64,000 nucleotides of DNA from Arthrobacter sp. SLBN-122 (lineage in GTDB: Bacteria > Actinomycetota > Actinomycetes > Actinomycetales > Micrococcaceae). Under the pieces are notes generated by a model, which was given only the letters and a program-made list of their open reading frames with translations, did no database searches and had not been told where the DNA came from. Where the stretch lies: contig NZ_VFMS01000001.1 of the NCBI RefSeq assembly GCF_006715165.1, positions 1,302,001 to 1,366,000 on the forward strand, in the 5' to 3' direction. This document shows positions 27,961-36,672 of this stretch, in pieces. Positions within the stretch are counted from its first letter, which is position 1. Every line of letters begins with the position of its first letter. A program made the translations under genes and the position numbers.

Positions 27961-27972
27961 GAAAGCGCTTTC
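27961..27972. promoter_or_regulatory. LacI/CRE-type operator upstream of the exo-rhamnogalacturonan lyase
   Basis: GAAAGCGCTTTC is a perfect 12-bp palindrome of the GAAANCGNTTTC type bound by many LacI-family regulators. It lies about 50 bases upstream of the lyase start. Confidence 0.55.
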
Positions 27973-28024
27973 CCGCTTTGATTGGGACTTCTTTGCGCAG
28001 CAATCACCAGTGGAATTGGATGAC

Positions 28025-30667
28025 ATGACGGACAGCACCCTCATCAGGTGGATCGATGGACAGGCACCGGCGGAAATCAGCGGCGGGACCACGTGGGGCA
28101 TGCCGTTCCCGCGCGGGACCGTGCCCGGCGCGGAGGCCCTGGCTGTTGCCGACAGCAGCGGCACACCGGTTTCCAGCCAGGCCTGGCCATTGGCAACATG
28201 GCCGGACGGCTCCCTGAAGTGGGCGGGCATCGCGCTCCCGGCCACGGATACGCCGTCGGCCAGCTACCACCTGACGGCCGACGGCGGCACAGTCTTCACC
28301 GCCGGCCATCCGTCCCCGGGCGGTGGGTCCGTCACGGTCACCGAAAGTGCCGACGCGCTCACCGTGGACACCGGAGTCCTGCAGATGGTGATCCAGCGCA
28401 GCGGGTCCACCCTCTTCAGCAGCCTTTCCCGCGACGGGCGGGAAGTTGCCCGGGATGCCCGGCTGGTCAGCCTGCTGCAGGACAGCGTTTCCGAGGGTGC
28501 GGGAAGGGTTGACCGGAACGCCTTCACCGGCGGCGTCAACGCCGTCGTGCTGGAGCAAAGCGGTCCCGTGCGTGCCGTTGTGCGGCTTGAAGGCCACCAC
28601 CGCCCGGACGTGCCGGAGAGCGGAAAGCGGGACTGGCTGCCGTTTGTTGTCCGCTTCTACTTCCACGCCAACTCCCGCAGCGTCCGGATGGTGCATTCGT
28701 TCATCTGGGACGGCGACGCGGACCGTGATTTCCTGGCCGGGCTGGGCGTCCGCTTCACCGTGCCGCTGGAGGCCGACCTGCATAACCGGCACATCCGGAT
28801 CGCGGGCGCCGATGGAGGATTCCTCACCGAAGCGGTCCGCGGCCTTACCGGCTTGCGGCGGGATCCCGGCGAGGAGGTGCGGGACGCCCAGATCGCCGGC
28901 CGCCCCACTCCCCCGGCGGACAGCTGGAATCCCGAAGTCTCAAACCGCCTGCACCTGATCCCCACCTGGGGCGACTACACCCTTAGCCAGCTCAGTGCTG
29001 ATGGATTCGAACTGCGCAAGCGCACTGCCGCCGGCCATGGGTGGGTGGGGATCTCCGGGGGCACCCGCGCCGGCGGTTTCTGCTCCCTGAGCGATACCCG
29101 GGGCGGCCTGGGCGTGGGGATCAAGGATTTCTGGCAGTCCCACCCGGGCCAGCTGGATATCCGCAGCGCCGGCACGGACGAAGCATCCCTGACCGCCTGG
29201 CTTTACTCCCCCGAGGCCCAGCCGATGGACCTGCGTTTCTACCATGACGGCCTGGGCCAGGACACGTTCGAGGAGCAGCTCGAGGGCCTGGAGATCACGT
29301 ATGAGGACTACGAGCCGGGCTTCGGCAATCCCACCGGAATCGCCCGGACGCATGAGCTGACCCTGTTCGCCTACGAAGCGACCCCCACCACCGAAAGCCT
29401 CGCCGCCGACGCCGCCTCCGCTGCCGCTCCCGCGCTTCTGCAGGCCACACCGGAATACATGCACGCGGCGGGCGTCTTCGGCGACTGGGATCCGGTGGAC
29501 CGCAGCACTCCGGCGCGGGCACGGCTGGAGGACCGGCTGGACTTCCTGTTCGATTTCTACGCCGGCCAGGTGGAACAGCGGCGCTGGTACGGCTTCTGGA
29601 ACTACGGCGACGTGATGCACACCTACGACTTTGACCGGCACGTGTGGCGCTATGACGTGGGCGGCTACGCGTGGGACAACTCGGAGCTCTCCCCGGATCT
29701 GTGGCTCTGGTATTCCTACCTGCGCTCCGGCCGGGCGGATATCTTCCGCTCCGCCGAGGCCATGACACGGCACACGGGCGAGGTGGACGTCTACCACCTG
29801 GGCCCCTGGAAGGGCCTGGGTTCCCGGCATAATGTCCAGCATTGGGGCTGCAGCGCCAAGCAGCTGCGGATCAGCACACCCGCCTACCGCCGCTTCTACT
29901 ACTACCTCACCGCTGACGAGCGCACCGGGGACCTGCTCACCGAGCTGGTGGACAGCGACCAGAACTTCCTGGGACTTGACCCGGTCCGCAAGGTCCGGCC
30001 CGATGCCGCCACCTACCGTCCCAACCGTGAAGCACTCGGCGTGGGCCTGGGGACGGACTGGGGCTCACTCGCCGCCACATGGCTGACGGACTGGGAACGT
30101 ACCGGCAACCCGCGGTCCCGGGACCGGCTGCTGGGCACCATGGCGGACATCGGCGCACTCAAGTACGGATTCCTCACGGGTGAAGCGCTGTACCACCTGG
30201 ACAAGGGCCGGTTCGACACGGGCCGGGAAATGATCTCGGTTTCCCACCTCAGCGCCGTGTTCGGCCTGGTGGAGATCTGCAGCGAACTGGTGGACCTGGT
30301 GGACGATCCGGAATTCGAGCGGGCGTGGCTGCAGTACTGCCGCCTCTTCCTGGCAACCAAAGAGGAACAGGTGGACGCCGTGGGCCAGCCGCTCGAGGGC
30401 ATCTACCTCACCCAGGCACACAGCCGGTTGACGGCCTACGCGGCGGCGAAGCTGAATGATCCCCATCTGGCAGCGCGGGCGTGGCATAGCTTTGCCGAAG
30501 GCGGCGAACACCTGAACCACGAATCGGCCTTCACGCTCCGCAGGATCGCGCCGCCGCACGTGCTGCTGCCGGTGGACGAAGCGCCCACCGTCTCCACCAA
30601 TGACACCGCCCAGTTCGGGCTGGCAGTCATCCAGAACCTGGCACTGGTGGGCCAGTACCTGGACTGA
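28025..30667 (+). CDS. Exo-rhamnogalacturonan lyase-like protein (PL26/PcRGLX family)
   Basis: An 880-residue protein without a signal peptide, so probably cytoplasmic, acting on imported oligosaccharides. The N-terminal stretch SGGTTWGMPFPRGTV, followed by AWPLATWPDGSLKWAGIALP, is typical of the first RIFT-barrel domain of PcRGLX-like exo-unsaturated rhamnogalacturonan lyases. A central beta domain (about residues 230-440) and a C-terminal alpha/alpha-toroid rich in Trp and Tyr (YGFWNYGDVMHTYDFDRHVW, LSPDLWLWYSYLRSGRADIF) follow, which is the family's domain order. Such enzymes release disaccharides from the end of rhamnogalacturonan I. The ATG at 28025 is preferred to the in-frame GTG at 28010. 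A LacI-type palindrome precedes it. The family call rests on pattern memory and was not searched. Confidence 0.75.
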   Translation: MTDSTLIRWIDGQAPAEISGGTTWGMPFPRGTVPGAEALAVADSSGTPVSSQAWPLATWPDGSLKWAGIALPATDTPSASYHLTADGGTVFTAGHPSPGGGSVTVTESADALTVDTGVLQMVIQRSGSTLFSSLSRDGREVARDARLVSLLQDSVSEGAGRVDRNAFTGGVNAVVLEQSGPVRAVVRLEGHHRPDVPESGKRDWLPFVVRFYFHANSRSVRMVHSFIWDGDADRDFLAGLGVRFTVPLEADLHNRHIRIAGADGGFLTEAVRGLTGLRRDPGEEVRDAQIAGRPTPPADSWNPEVSNRLHLIPTWGDYTLSQLSADGFELRKRTAAGHGWVGISGGTRAGGFCSLSDTRGGLGVGIKDFWQSHPGQLDIRSAGTDEASLTAWLYSPEAQPMDLRFYHDGLGQDTFEEQLEGLEITYEDYEPGFGNPTGIARTHELTLFAYEATPTTESLAADAASAAAPALLQATPEYMHAAGVFGDWDPVDRSTPARARLEDRLDFLFDFYAGQVEQRRWYGFWNYGDVMHTYDFDRHVWRYDVGGYAWDNSELSPDLWLWYSYLRSGRADIFRSAEAMTRHTGEVDVYHLGPWKGLGSRHNVQHWGCSAKQLRISTPAYRRFYYYLTADERTGDLLTELVDSDQNFLGLDPVRKVRPDAATYRPNREALGVGLGTDWGSLAATWLTDWERTGNPRSRDRLLGTMADIGALKYGFLTGEALYHLDKGRFDTGREMISVSHLSAVFGLVEICSELVDLVDDPEFERAWLQYCRLFLATKEEQVDAVGQPLEGIYLTQAHSRLTAYAAAKLNDPHLAARAWHSFAEGGEHLNHESAFTLRRIAPPHVLLPVDEAPTVSTNDTAQFGLAVIQNLALVGQYLD

Positions 30668-30687
30668 CGCTGCCGGCCCCAAACAGA

Positions 30688-30730
30688 CCGCGGCGGCGGC
30701 ACCCACCCACGTGCCGCCGTCGCGGTTTTC
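30688..30730 (+). terminator. Rho-independent terminator after the exo-lyase
   Basis: A 15-bp stem with one mismatch (30688-30702 with 30711-30725), loop CACCCACC-like, is followed by TTTTCC. It ends the exo-lyase transcript. Confidence 0.75.
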
Positions 30731-30843
30731 CATGCCCGCTGAAGTGAGGCTCTGGAAACATCCGCACCCAAAAGGTATGTTGGTAAGCATGCTGATGATT
30801 TTTCCTACTCATCAGTTCCCGGTAGCAAAGCGAAGGAGACGTT

Positions 30844-31863
30844 ATGAGCACGAAGGTGGAAAAACGCATTCTGGTGAACGTACCGGTGAGCACCGCTTAT
30901 AACCAGTGGACGCAGTTCGAGGAGTTCCCGCACTTCATGGGCGGCGTCAAGAGCGTGACCCAGCTCAGTGATGACCGGCTGGAGTGGGTGGCCGAAATCG
31001 GCGGCGTCCGCAGGCAGTGGGAAGCCAAGATCCTGGAGCAGGTTCCGGACCGCAAGGTTGCCTGGGCCGCGACCGAAGGCGCCACGAACGCCGGGGCGGT
31101 GGAATTCGAGGACGTCGGAGGCGGTCAGACCTCCATCAAGCTGACCCTCGAATATGAGCCCGAAGGCCTGATCGAGAAGGTGGGCGACAAGCTCAATGTC
31201 GTGGACCGGCAGGCAGAATCAGACCTGCAGAAGTTCAAGGAATTCATCGAGGACGAAGGCTACGCGAGCGGCGCATGGCGGGGTTCCGTCAATCCCGGCG
31301 CCACGGTGGGCACGCCCGGTGTTGAGCATGCGGGCGCGTCCCTCGGTGATTCCGGCAAGGCCGGCGTCTCCGGCAAGGTTGCTGCCGGCGTGGGCATCGC
31401 AGCAGCGGCGGGCGCAGCAGCGGCCATGGCTGCAAGCGGCAACAAGGGAGACACGGCGGCCGCCGATGAAACGGTAACGCCGGTGGCTTCCGGCGAGCCG
31501 GCCACCGTCACCCCGATTACGACGGACACCACCACGGACACTTCATCCACCGGCACCGCCGGCGCAGTCCCGGCCGAGCCCCTCACCACCGGCGCCACCA
31601 CCGGCAGCGCCTACCCGGGCACGGGGACAGCTGACACCACAACGGCAGGCACGACGTCGGCAGCCGGCTCTTCAGGCTCGGTCGCCGACCTGGATGACGG
31701 CAGGATCGGCCACCCGTTCGACCAGACCAACGGGCTGGTGGACGCCACGGGCGAGTCCGATGAAACGCTGGAGGGTGAGAACCTGAGTGCCGGCGAACGG
31801 CGCGAGGACGACCGCAACGACGGCGGCCTGCCGCCGGTCGGCGGCAACCTCGGCGGCCACTGA
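30844..31863 (+). CDS. SRPBCC family protein with long low-complexity C terminus
   Basis: A 339-residue protein. The first 140 residues form a START/SRPBCC (polyketide cyclase/dehydrase-like) domain: EKRILVNVPVSTAYNQWTQF, FPHFMGGVKSVTQL, VRRQWEAKILEQVPDRKVAW and the long C-terminal helix ESDLQKFKEFIEDEGYASGA. Such domains bind hydrophobic small molecules. From residue 150 the chain is Ala/Gly- then Thr-rich (an AAGAAAAMAASG run, and repeated TTDTTTDTSS-like text), ending in an acidic tail GERREDDRNDGG. That tail is unusual for this family and is probably a flexible linker. The ATG follows GAAGGAGACGTT. A TAAGCATGCTG word about 60 bases upstream is shared with the lipoprotein gene at 44797. 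Function is unknown; stress-related membrane association is possible. Confidence 0.85.
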   Translation: MSTKVEKRILVNVPVSTAYNQWTQFEEFPHFMGGVKSVTQLSDDRLEWVAEIGGVRRQWEAKILEQVPDRKVAWAATEGATNAGAVEFEDVGGGQTSIKLTLEYEPEGLIEKVGDKLNVVDRQAESDLQKFKEFIEDEGYASGAWRGSVNPGATVGTPGVEHAGASLGDSGKAGVSGKVAAGVGIAAAAGAAAAMAASGNKGDTAAADETVTPVASGEPATVTPITTDTTTDTSSTGTAGAVPAEPLTTGATTGSAYPGTGTADTTTAGTTSAAGSSGSVADLDDGRIGHPFDQTNGLVDATGESDETLEGENLSAGERREDDRNDGGLPPVGGNLGGH

Positions 31864-31884
31864 CCGCCACCCGCAAAAGCAAGT

Positions 31885-31913
31885 GCCGCCCGCCTTCCCC
31901 CAAGGCGGGCGGC
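31885..31913. terminator. Bidirectional terminator between SRPBCC gene and PL11-type lyase
   Basis: GCCGCCCGCCTT at 31885-31896 pairs perfectly with 31902-31913 around a C5 loop and is followed by GCTTTGCC. It separates two convergent genes. Confidence 0.75.
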
Positions 31914-31936
31914 GCTTTGCCGTTATGCAGGGCGGT

Positions 31937-33928
31937 TTACTTGGTGCTTCCTGCGTAGAAAACGGCCGGCATGGCCGGGGTCTGCATGCCCTCGCCGATG
32001 AAGAAGCTCGGGTGCGGCGGCTGGTTGTAGCCCACTGTTTCGCGGGCTACCGCGGTCCGGTACATCGGGTCGTGCATCAGGGTGCGGAGCCGGATCTCCG
32101 TGGGTGAGGTGGTGGTGTAAACCCGCAGTTCGGTGCTGTCCGCGGACGGGAACACCAGCTCCTCGCGCCAGTCGCCCAGCAGGTCCGCCTGAAGTGACGG
32201 GTTTCCCTTGGTGTGGTTGTTGGTGCGGGCGCCGGTGGCCGTGAGGAGCCGGTCGCTGGTTTCGGTCTCCCAGTTCCATTTGGAGATGGTGGGTACGCCC
32301 ACGCCGGCCTCGGCATTGAAGTCGTGGTCGACGATTTCCCGCAGCGGGTCGCCGTCCCACCACGCCATGAAGTTGGCGGCCGGGATCTTGTCCGAAATCC
32401 GCTCGCCCTTGGCGGACATCAGGAACCCGACGGGCGAGTTCCAGGCAGCGTCGCCGCCGACGGCCCAGCTTTCCGAGCCGGGGAAGCGGGGGTCGATGTC
32501 GCCGGTGGCGCCGCGGCCGGTGTCCTTGACGGCGGGAATGCTCCACAGCACCTCGCCCGTTGCGGCGTCACGGAAGGTGGCACCGCGGTTGCCACTGGCG
32601 GACATGCTCTCGTGCACGGCGAACGTCTCCAGGCCCGGGCGTGACGGATCAAGGTCGCCGGTGTGGATGGCGTCGCCGTGGCCCAGCTTGGTGTTGTACA
32701 GCGGGGTGCCGTCGTCGTCGATGGTCATGGAGCCGAAGACGAACTCGTCCTTGCCGTCCTGGTCCACGTCCGCCACGGAGAGGTTGTGGTTGCCCTGGCC
32801 TTTGTATTCGGCGCCGGCAACGTCGGAATCGAACTTCCACCGCTTGACCAGTTTGCCGTTGACCAGGTCGTAGGTGACCAGGACGGTGCGGGTGTAGTAG
32901 CCGCGGCTGAACATCATGGACGGGTGCTCGCCGTCGAGGTAGGCAACGCCTGCCAGGAAACGGTCCACGCGGTTTCCATAACTGTCTCCCCAGGCGGCAA
33001 CGCTTCCACGGGGCGGGTCGTAGGGAACGGTGTCCATGATGGTGCCGCTGGCGCCGTTGAACACCGTGAGGTATTCCGGCCCGGAGAGGACGTAGCCGGC
33101 GCTGTTTCGGTAATCCGCGGCGGGGTCGCCGATGACCGTCCCTGCCGCATCGGTGGTGCCGTCCGCGGTCTTGAAGGCCACTTCCCCCTTGCCGTCGCCG
33201 TCAAAGTCGTAGGCCAGCATCTGCGTGTAGTGGGCTCCGGCACGGATGTTTCGGCCCAGGTCGATGCGCCACAGCTTGGTGCCGTCCATCTTGTAGGCAT
33301 CGACGTATACGTTGCCGGTGTAGCCGGACTTGGAGTTGTCCTGCGCGTTGGAGGGGTTCCAGAGCTGGATGATTTCGTAGGCGCCATCGCCGTCCAGGTC
33401 CGCCACGGTCGAATCGTTGGCCGTGTAGGTGTACGGCTTACCGTCCTTGCTGACGCCATCAGCCGGCTTGTCCAGTTTGATGGGCAGGTAGTTCTGCGGC
33501 AGCGGGCTGAACTCCGCACTGAGCTTGTCCTGCCCATTGCCGTTGCCCACCGTCTTGATGACGTACTTCGAGGCGGCCGTTCCCGCCGGGTCCACATAGG
33601 TGGTGGTGCTGCGGATGGGCTCGTCGGTGATTTGGACGCCGTCGCGGATGACATGGAAGCCCACGCTGTCCTTGTCCAGGCCCAGCATCCGCCAGCCCAG
33701 GGTGACGCCCTGGTCCGTGAGCACTGCCACCGGGGCGCGGTCCAGGTTTTCCACCTGGCGCGTGGGTCCGGACACTGCCGGGGTTGGCTGGCCTGGATCA
33801 GCAGCGGCGAACGGGACACCGGTGAAAGCGAGCGCCGCTGCGGTGAGAGTGGCCGCGGCTGCGGCGGGCGCAGCCTTCCAGGCCCTGCCCGCTGGCGACT
33901 TCGGGGAACACATTGAGGGGTGTGCCAA
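31937..33928 (-). CDS. Secreted rhamnogalacturonan lyase (PL11-like)
   Basis: Cleaves the rhamnogalacturonan I backbone outside the cell by beta-elimination. The 663-residue protein has an N-terminal signal (Ala-rich, AAAAATLTAAALAFTGVPF, then AAADPG). An N-terminal beta-sandwich follows (LGWRMLGLDKDSVGFHVIR), then an eight-bladed propeller whose blades carry calcium-binding loops DLDGDGAYE, DFDGDGKGE and DVDQDGKDE. This architecture and FMAWWDGDPLREIVDHDF near the end are those of PL11. The start is a TTG at 33928, eight bases after AAAGGAG; an ATG five codons later is an alternative. Upstream lie a TTTTGTAAC half-site and a GAAACGCTTTC word like those near the other two rhamnogalacturonan genes. 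Confidence 0.9.
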   Translation of the reverse strand: MAHPSMCSPKSPAGRAWKAAPAAAAATLTAAALAFTGVPFAAADPGQPTPAVSGPTRQVENLDRAPVAVLTDQGVTLGWRMLGLDKDSVGFHVIRDGVQITDEPIRSTTTYVDPAGTAASKYVIKTVGNGNGQDKLSAEFSPLPQNYLPIKLDKPADGVSKDGKPYTYTANDSTVADLDGDGAYEIIQLWNPSNAQDNSKSGYTGNVYVDAYKMDGTKLWRIDLGRNIRAGAHYTQMLAYDFDGDGKGEVAFKTADGTTDAAGTVIGDPAADYRNSAGYVLSGPEYLTVFNGASGTIMDTVPYDPPRGSVAAWGDSYGNRVDRFLAGVAYLDGEHPSMMFSRGYYTRTVLVTYDLVNGKLVKRWKFDSDVAGAEYKGQGNHNLSVADVDQDGKDEFVFGSMTIDDDGTPLYNTKLGHGDAIHTGDLDPSRPGLETFAVHESMSASGNRGATFRDAATGEVLWSIPAVKDTGRGATGDIDPRFPGSESWAVGGDAAWNSPVGFLMSAKGERISDKIPAANFMAWWDGDPLREIVDHDFNAEAGVGVPTISKWNWETETSDRLLTATGARTNNHTKGNPSLQADLLGDWREELVFPSADSTELRVYTTTSPTEIRLRTLMHDPMYRTAVARETVGYNQPPHPSFFIGEGMQTPAMPAVFYAGSTK

Positions 33929-33976
33929 AAGAACATCTCCTTTGATGCGGCGGCAGCTGAGTCTGCCGCACGACAG

Positions 33977-34057
33977 TTTTGTAACGTTTCATTCACGCAG
34001 CCGCACATGCCCTCAAAAGTGATTTCGAGGAGAGTTGGGCTGCGAGGAAACGCTTTC
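33977..34057. promoter_or_regulatory. Operator-like words upstream of the PL11-type lyase
   Basis: TTTTGTAAC at 33977-33985 matches the half-site of the palindrome at 19041. GAAACGCTTTC at 34047-34057 resembles the operator at 27961 with one base less. Both lie in the promoter side of the lyase. The gap 33929-34234 otherwise holds only the Lrp-gene terminator structure. Confidence 0.45.
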
Positions 34058-34157
34058 TGCCCTTCAGGTTTATCAGCGCCTGACAAAGTCCGTCAACAGT
34101 TTGACCGAAAGTTATTGGGAGAATTTGTTCTATTGCGTTTGCTTCTACGCCCCTTGG

Positions 34158-34227
34158 ACGCCCGCTCACTCGGAACCCCTGGAGTGGGCGGGCGTTGCCA
34201 GAAAACGTGCCAAAGGTGAGCGGGCGT
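34158..34227 (-). terminator. Hairpin with two alternative partners downstream of the Lrp-type regulator
   Basis: ACGCCCGCTCAC at 34158-34169 can pair with 34184-34195 (one wobble, extended to 14 bp) or perfectly with GTGAGCGGGCGT at 34216-34227. On the minus strand these follow the regulator stop at 34235. Confidence 0.55.
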
Positions 34228-34234
34228 TGAGCCG

Positions 34235-34714
34235 CTATTTGCGTGTTGCCGCCTGCAGCAGCGGCAGGGTGCGGGTGGGCATGACCTCCACCAGGGACAT
34301 GGCCGTGCTGGTGCGGACGACGCCGTCAATCGCCAGCATCGCGTTGGTGATGCGGTGGAGGTCGGCCGGGTCCTTCGCGGCCACCTTGGCGAGCAGGTCG
34401 GCGTCACCGGTGGTGGCATGCATCTCGATGATTTCCGGGATGGTCTGCAGCGCCGCCACGGCAATGTCACTCGAGGACTGGCTGATGGAAATGGAGATGA
34501 AGGCCAGCAGCGGCAGGCCCAACGCTTCCGTCCGCACCCGCTGGCTGAAGGGCGCCAGGCTCCCGTCGCTGGCAAGGCGGCGGAGCCGGGCGTGCACAGT
34601 ATTCCGCGCCACGCCCAGCGTCCTTGAGAGGGACAGCACGGTGGCCTGCGGGTCCTGGTCGAGTGTGAGGAGGATCTCTGCATCAAGAGCATCGATGAGG
34701 TGCATACTAAGCAT
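34235..34714 (-). CDS. Lrp/AsnC-family transcriptional regulator
   Basis: A 159-residue regulator. The N-terminal helix-turn-helix is LDAEILLTLDQDPQATVLSL followed by SRTLGVARNTVHARLRRL. The C-terminal RAM (ligand-binding) domain includes IPEIIEMHATTGDADLLAKV, with the characteristic Gly-Asp ligand-loop, and RTSTAMSLVEVMP. It probably senses an amino acid and controls the divergent aminotransferase gene 92 bases away. Of two nearby starts, ATG 34714 and ATG 34705, I choose the first because it has a GGTGG-like site upstream, but the difference is three residues. The region between the two genes contains a short TTGCGCAAACG element that could be part of its operator. Confidence 0.9.
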   Translation of the reverse strand: MLSMHLIDALDAEILLTLDQDPQATVLSLSRTLGVARNTVHARLRRLASDGSLAPFSQRVRTEALGLPLLAFISISISQSSSDIAVAALQTIPEIIEMHATTGDADLLAKVAAKDPADLHRITNAMLAIDGVVRTSTAMSLVEVMPTRTLPLLQAATRK

Positions 34715-34806
34715 TTTGCCACCAGCGTCTTTCACAAAGGCCGGATCTGTCCTCCACCAAACAGTTGTGTTGCGCAAACGTCCTGAATCCGCGCACCATG
34801 CTGTCC

Positions 34807-36108
34807 ATGACCAGCACCCTTCCCGAAGCCGCGGCACCCGAGGTCCGCGCCGCCGTCGCCCAGCTTCCCGCCTACGTGGCCGGCAAGAGCGCGCAGTCTG
34901 CCCTGACCGCGGCCCTGGCCTCGAATGAAAGCCATTTCACTCCCCTGCCATCTGTCATCGAAGCCATCTCAGCCGAGGCGGGCAGGATCCACCGGTACCC
35001 CAGCATGGGTGCGGTGGAGGCAAGGGATGCCATCGCCCGCCACTTCGGTGTCAGCGCCGGGGAAATTGCCGCCGGGCCGGGAAGCTCGGGTGTGCTGCAG
35101 CAGATCATCTCCGCCGTCTGCGGCCACGGCGACGAGGTGGTGTACGCGTGGCGTTCGTTCGAGGCCTACCCCATCCTGGTGGCAGTGGCAGGCGCCGTTT
35201 CAGTCCCCGTGCCGCTGCTGGCCAATGAACACCACGATCTGGACGCCATGGCCGCGGCCATCACCGACCGAACCCGCCTGGTAATCCTGTGTTCACCCAA
35301 CAACCCCACGGGCGTGTCCATCAGTGAGGCCGCCCTGGAGGAGTTCCTCCGCTCGGTTCCGCCGCGCGTGCTGGTGGTGCTGGATGAGGCCTACATCGAG
35401 TTCCAGCGCGGGCCAGGCGTGAATTCGCTGGATTTCTACCGCCGCTACCCCAACCTGTGCATCCTGCGGACCTTCTCCAAGGCATACGGGCTCGCAGGCC
35501 TGCGGATCGGCTACGCCATCGCCCGCCCCGACATTGCGGAAGGCCTCCGCCGCACCGCCATCCCCTTCAGCGTCAACAGGATGGCGCAGGCGGCCGCGGT
35601 TGCCTCGCTGGCGGCCGGGGATGAGGTCCTTGAGCGGACCGAGGCGGTAGCCCGGGAGCGCACCCGGGTCGTCGAGGCGCTTCGGAGCTACGGCTGGGAT
35701 GTGCCGGACAGCCAGGCCAACTTCTACTGGCTGCGTGCCGACGACGAACTGCGGGTGCGGCTGCTCGATGCATTGGCAGACGCCGACATCCTGGTGCGCG
35801 GCTACGCCGTGGACGGAGTACGCATCACCCTGGCCGATGAAGCCACCAACGATCGTGTCCTTGCTGTCCTGGCCGACCGGTCGCGGTTCCTGCGCGGGGC
35901 GGGCATGGCCCAGCGAGTACCTCCACAGAAGCACCTGCTGCCGCAACCCCTGCTGCCCCCGCCCCGCATATGGAAGGGCCGACGGCGGCACCTTCAGCGC
36001 CGCCGTCGGCCGTCCGTCATTCCATGGTTGAGGACGTCCTGGGCATCGGGACGGGGGCGTTCGCCGCGTCGCTGGGACTGTTCCTGCTCAAATCCAGCGG
36101 GGCGGTGA
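34807..36108 (+). CDS. Histidinol-phosphate/aromatic aminotransferase family protein with abnormal C terminus
   Basis: A PLP-dependent fold-type I aminotransferase of the HisC/Pat group, transferring an amino group between a histidinol phosphate or aromatic amino acid and 2-oxoglutarate. Motifs: ALASNESHFTPLPSV at the substrate region, GPGSSGVLQQIISAV, CSPNNPTG, VLDEAYIEF (Asp and Tyr for PLP) and FSKAYGLAGLRIGYAI with the Schiff-base lysine. The real domain ends near RFLRG at about residue 365. After that the frame runs on for some 65 Arg/Pro-rich residues through a hairpin and into the next gene, to a stop at 36108. Loss of the true stop by a frameshift near 35905 is the simplest explanation. 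ATG 34807 is chosen over 34798; neither has a ribosome site. The divergent Lrp-type gene is the likely regulator. Confidence 0.85.
   Translation: MTSTLPEAAAPEVRAAVAQLPAYVAGKSAQSALTAALASNESHFTPLPSVIEAISAEAGRIHRYPSMGAVEARDAIARHFGVSAGEIAAGPGSSGVLQQIISAVCGHGDEVVYAWRSFEAYPILVAVAGAVSVPVPLLANEHHDLDAMAAAITDRTRLVILCSPNNPTGVSISEAALEEFLRSVPPRVLVVLDEAYIEFQRGPGVNSLDFYRRYPNLCILRTFSKAYGLAGLRIGYAIARPDIAEGLRRTAIPFSVNRMAQAAAVASLAAGDEVLERTEAVARERTRVVEALRSYGWDVPDSQANFYWLRADDELRVRLLDALADADILVRGYAVDGVRITLADEATNDRVLAVLADRSRFLRGAGMAQRVPPQKHLLPQPLLPPPRIWKGRRRHLQRRRRPSVIPWLRTSWASGRGRSPRRWDCSCSNPAGR
35977..36011 (+). terminator. Strong hairpin inside the overlap of aminotransferase and YitT-like frames
   Basis: A perfect 13-bp stem, GGCCGACGGCGGC at 35977-35989 with 35999-36011, around a 9-base loop. 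Its position suggests that the aminotransferase gene once ended before it. Confidence 0.6.
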
Positions 36109-36602
36109 CCGGCGGTACCGCCGGCTTGGCGCTGCTGCTCAGCTATTCGGCCCCGCTGCCGTTCGGCGTCCTCTTCTTTACGGTGAACCTTCCGTTCTTC
36201 GCCCTGGCGGTGTGGAAGAAGGGCTGGAACTTCGCCCTCCGCACCGGCGCCGCCATCGCCCTTGTCTCGGTGATGGCCAGCCTGCACCCTGCAGCCCTGG
36301 GGTCCCTGCATATCGACCCGGCGTACGGCGTGCTGGGCGGAAATCTGCTCGCCGGCGTCGGCCTCCTGATCCTGTTCCGGCACCAGTCCAGCCTGGGCGG
36401 TTTCAACATCCTGGCCCTTCTGCTGCAGGAAAAGCTGAAATGGCGGGCCGGGTATGTGCAGATGGTGCTGGACGTAGCCATCGTCCTGGCATCGCTCATC
36501 CTCGTGACGCCGCTGATGGTGCTGCTGTCCGCCGCCGGCGCCACTCTCCTGAACCTGATCATTGCCCTGAACCACCGGCCCGGCCGCTACCTGGGAAAGT
36601 AG
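36024..36602 (+). CDS. YitT-family (DUF161) membrane protein
   Basis: A 192-residue integral membrane protein of the YitT type, here without the cytoplasmic DUF2179 domain of the longer members. It has about five hydrophobic segments, for example TGAFAASLGLFLLKSSGAV with the family's SSGAVTGGTAGLAL loop, VLFFTVNLPFFALAVW, and LGGNLLAGVGLLILFRHQSS followed by LGGFNILALLLQE. Role unknown. The ATG at 36024 (MVEDVLGIG) begins just before the first helix. An in-frame ATG at 35970 would add a Pro/Ala-rich leader through a hairpin. The same frame is open still further upstream with Pro/Ala/Thr-rich text, so a former fusion to the aminotransferase cannot be excluded. Confidence 0.8.
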   Translation: MVEDVLGIGTGAFAASLGLFLLKSSGAVTGGTAGLALLLSYSAPLPFGVLFFTVNLPFFALAVWKKGWNFALRTGAAIALVSVMASLHPAALGSLHIDPAYGVLGGNLLAGVGLLILFRHQSSLGGFNILALLLQEKLKWRAGYVQMVLDVAIVLASLILVTPLMVLLSAAGATLLNLIIALNHRPGRYLGK

Positions 36603-36672
36603 GCAGGCGGCCGGGCATTTATTCCCCGCAGGCGGCTGAAATATCTGCGCGGGGACCTGCGTTGGCGCCCAT

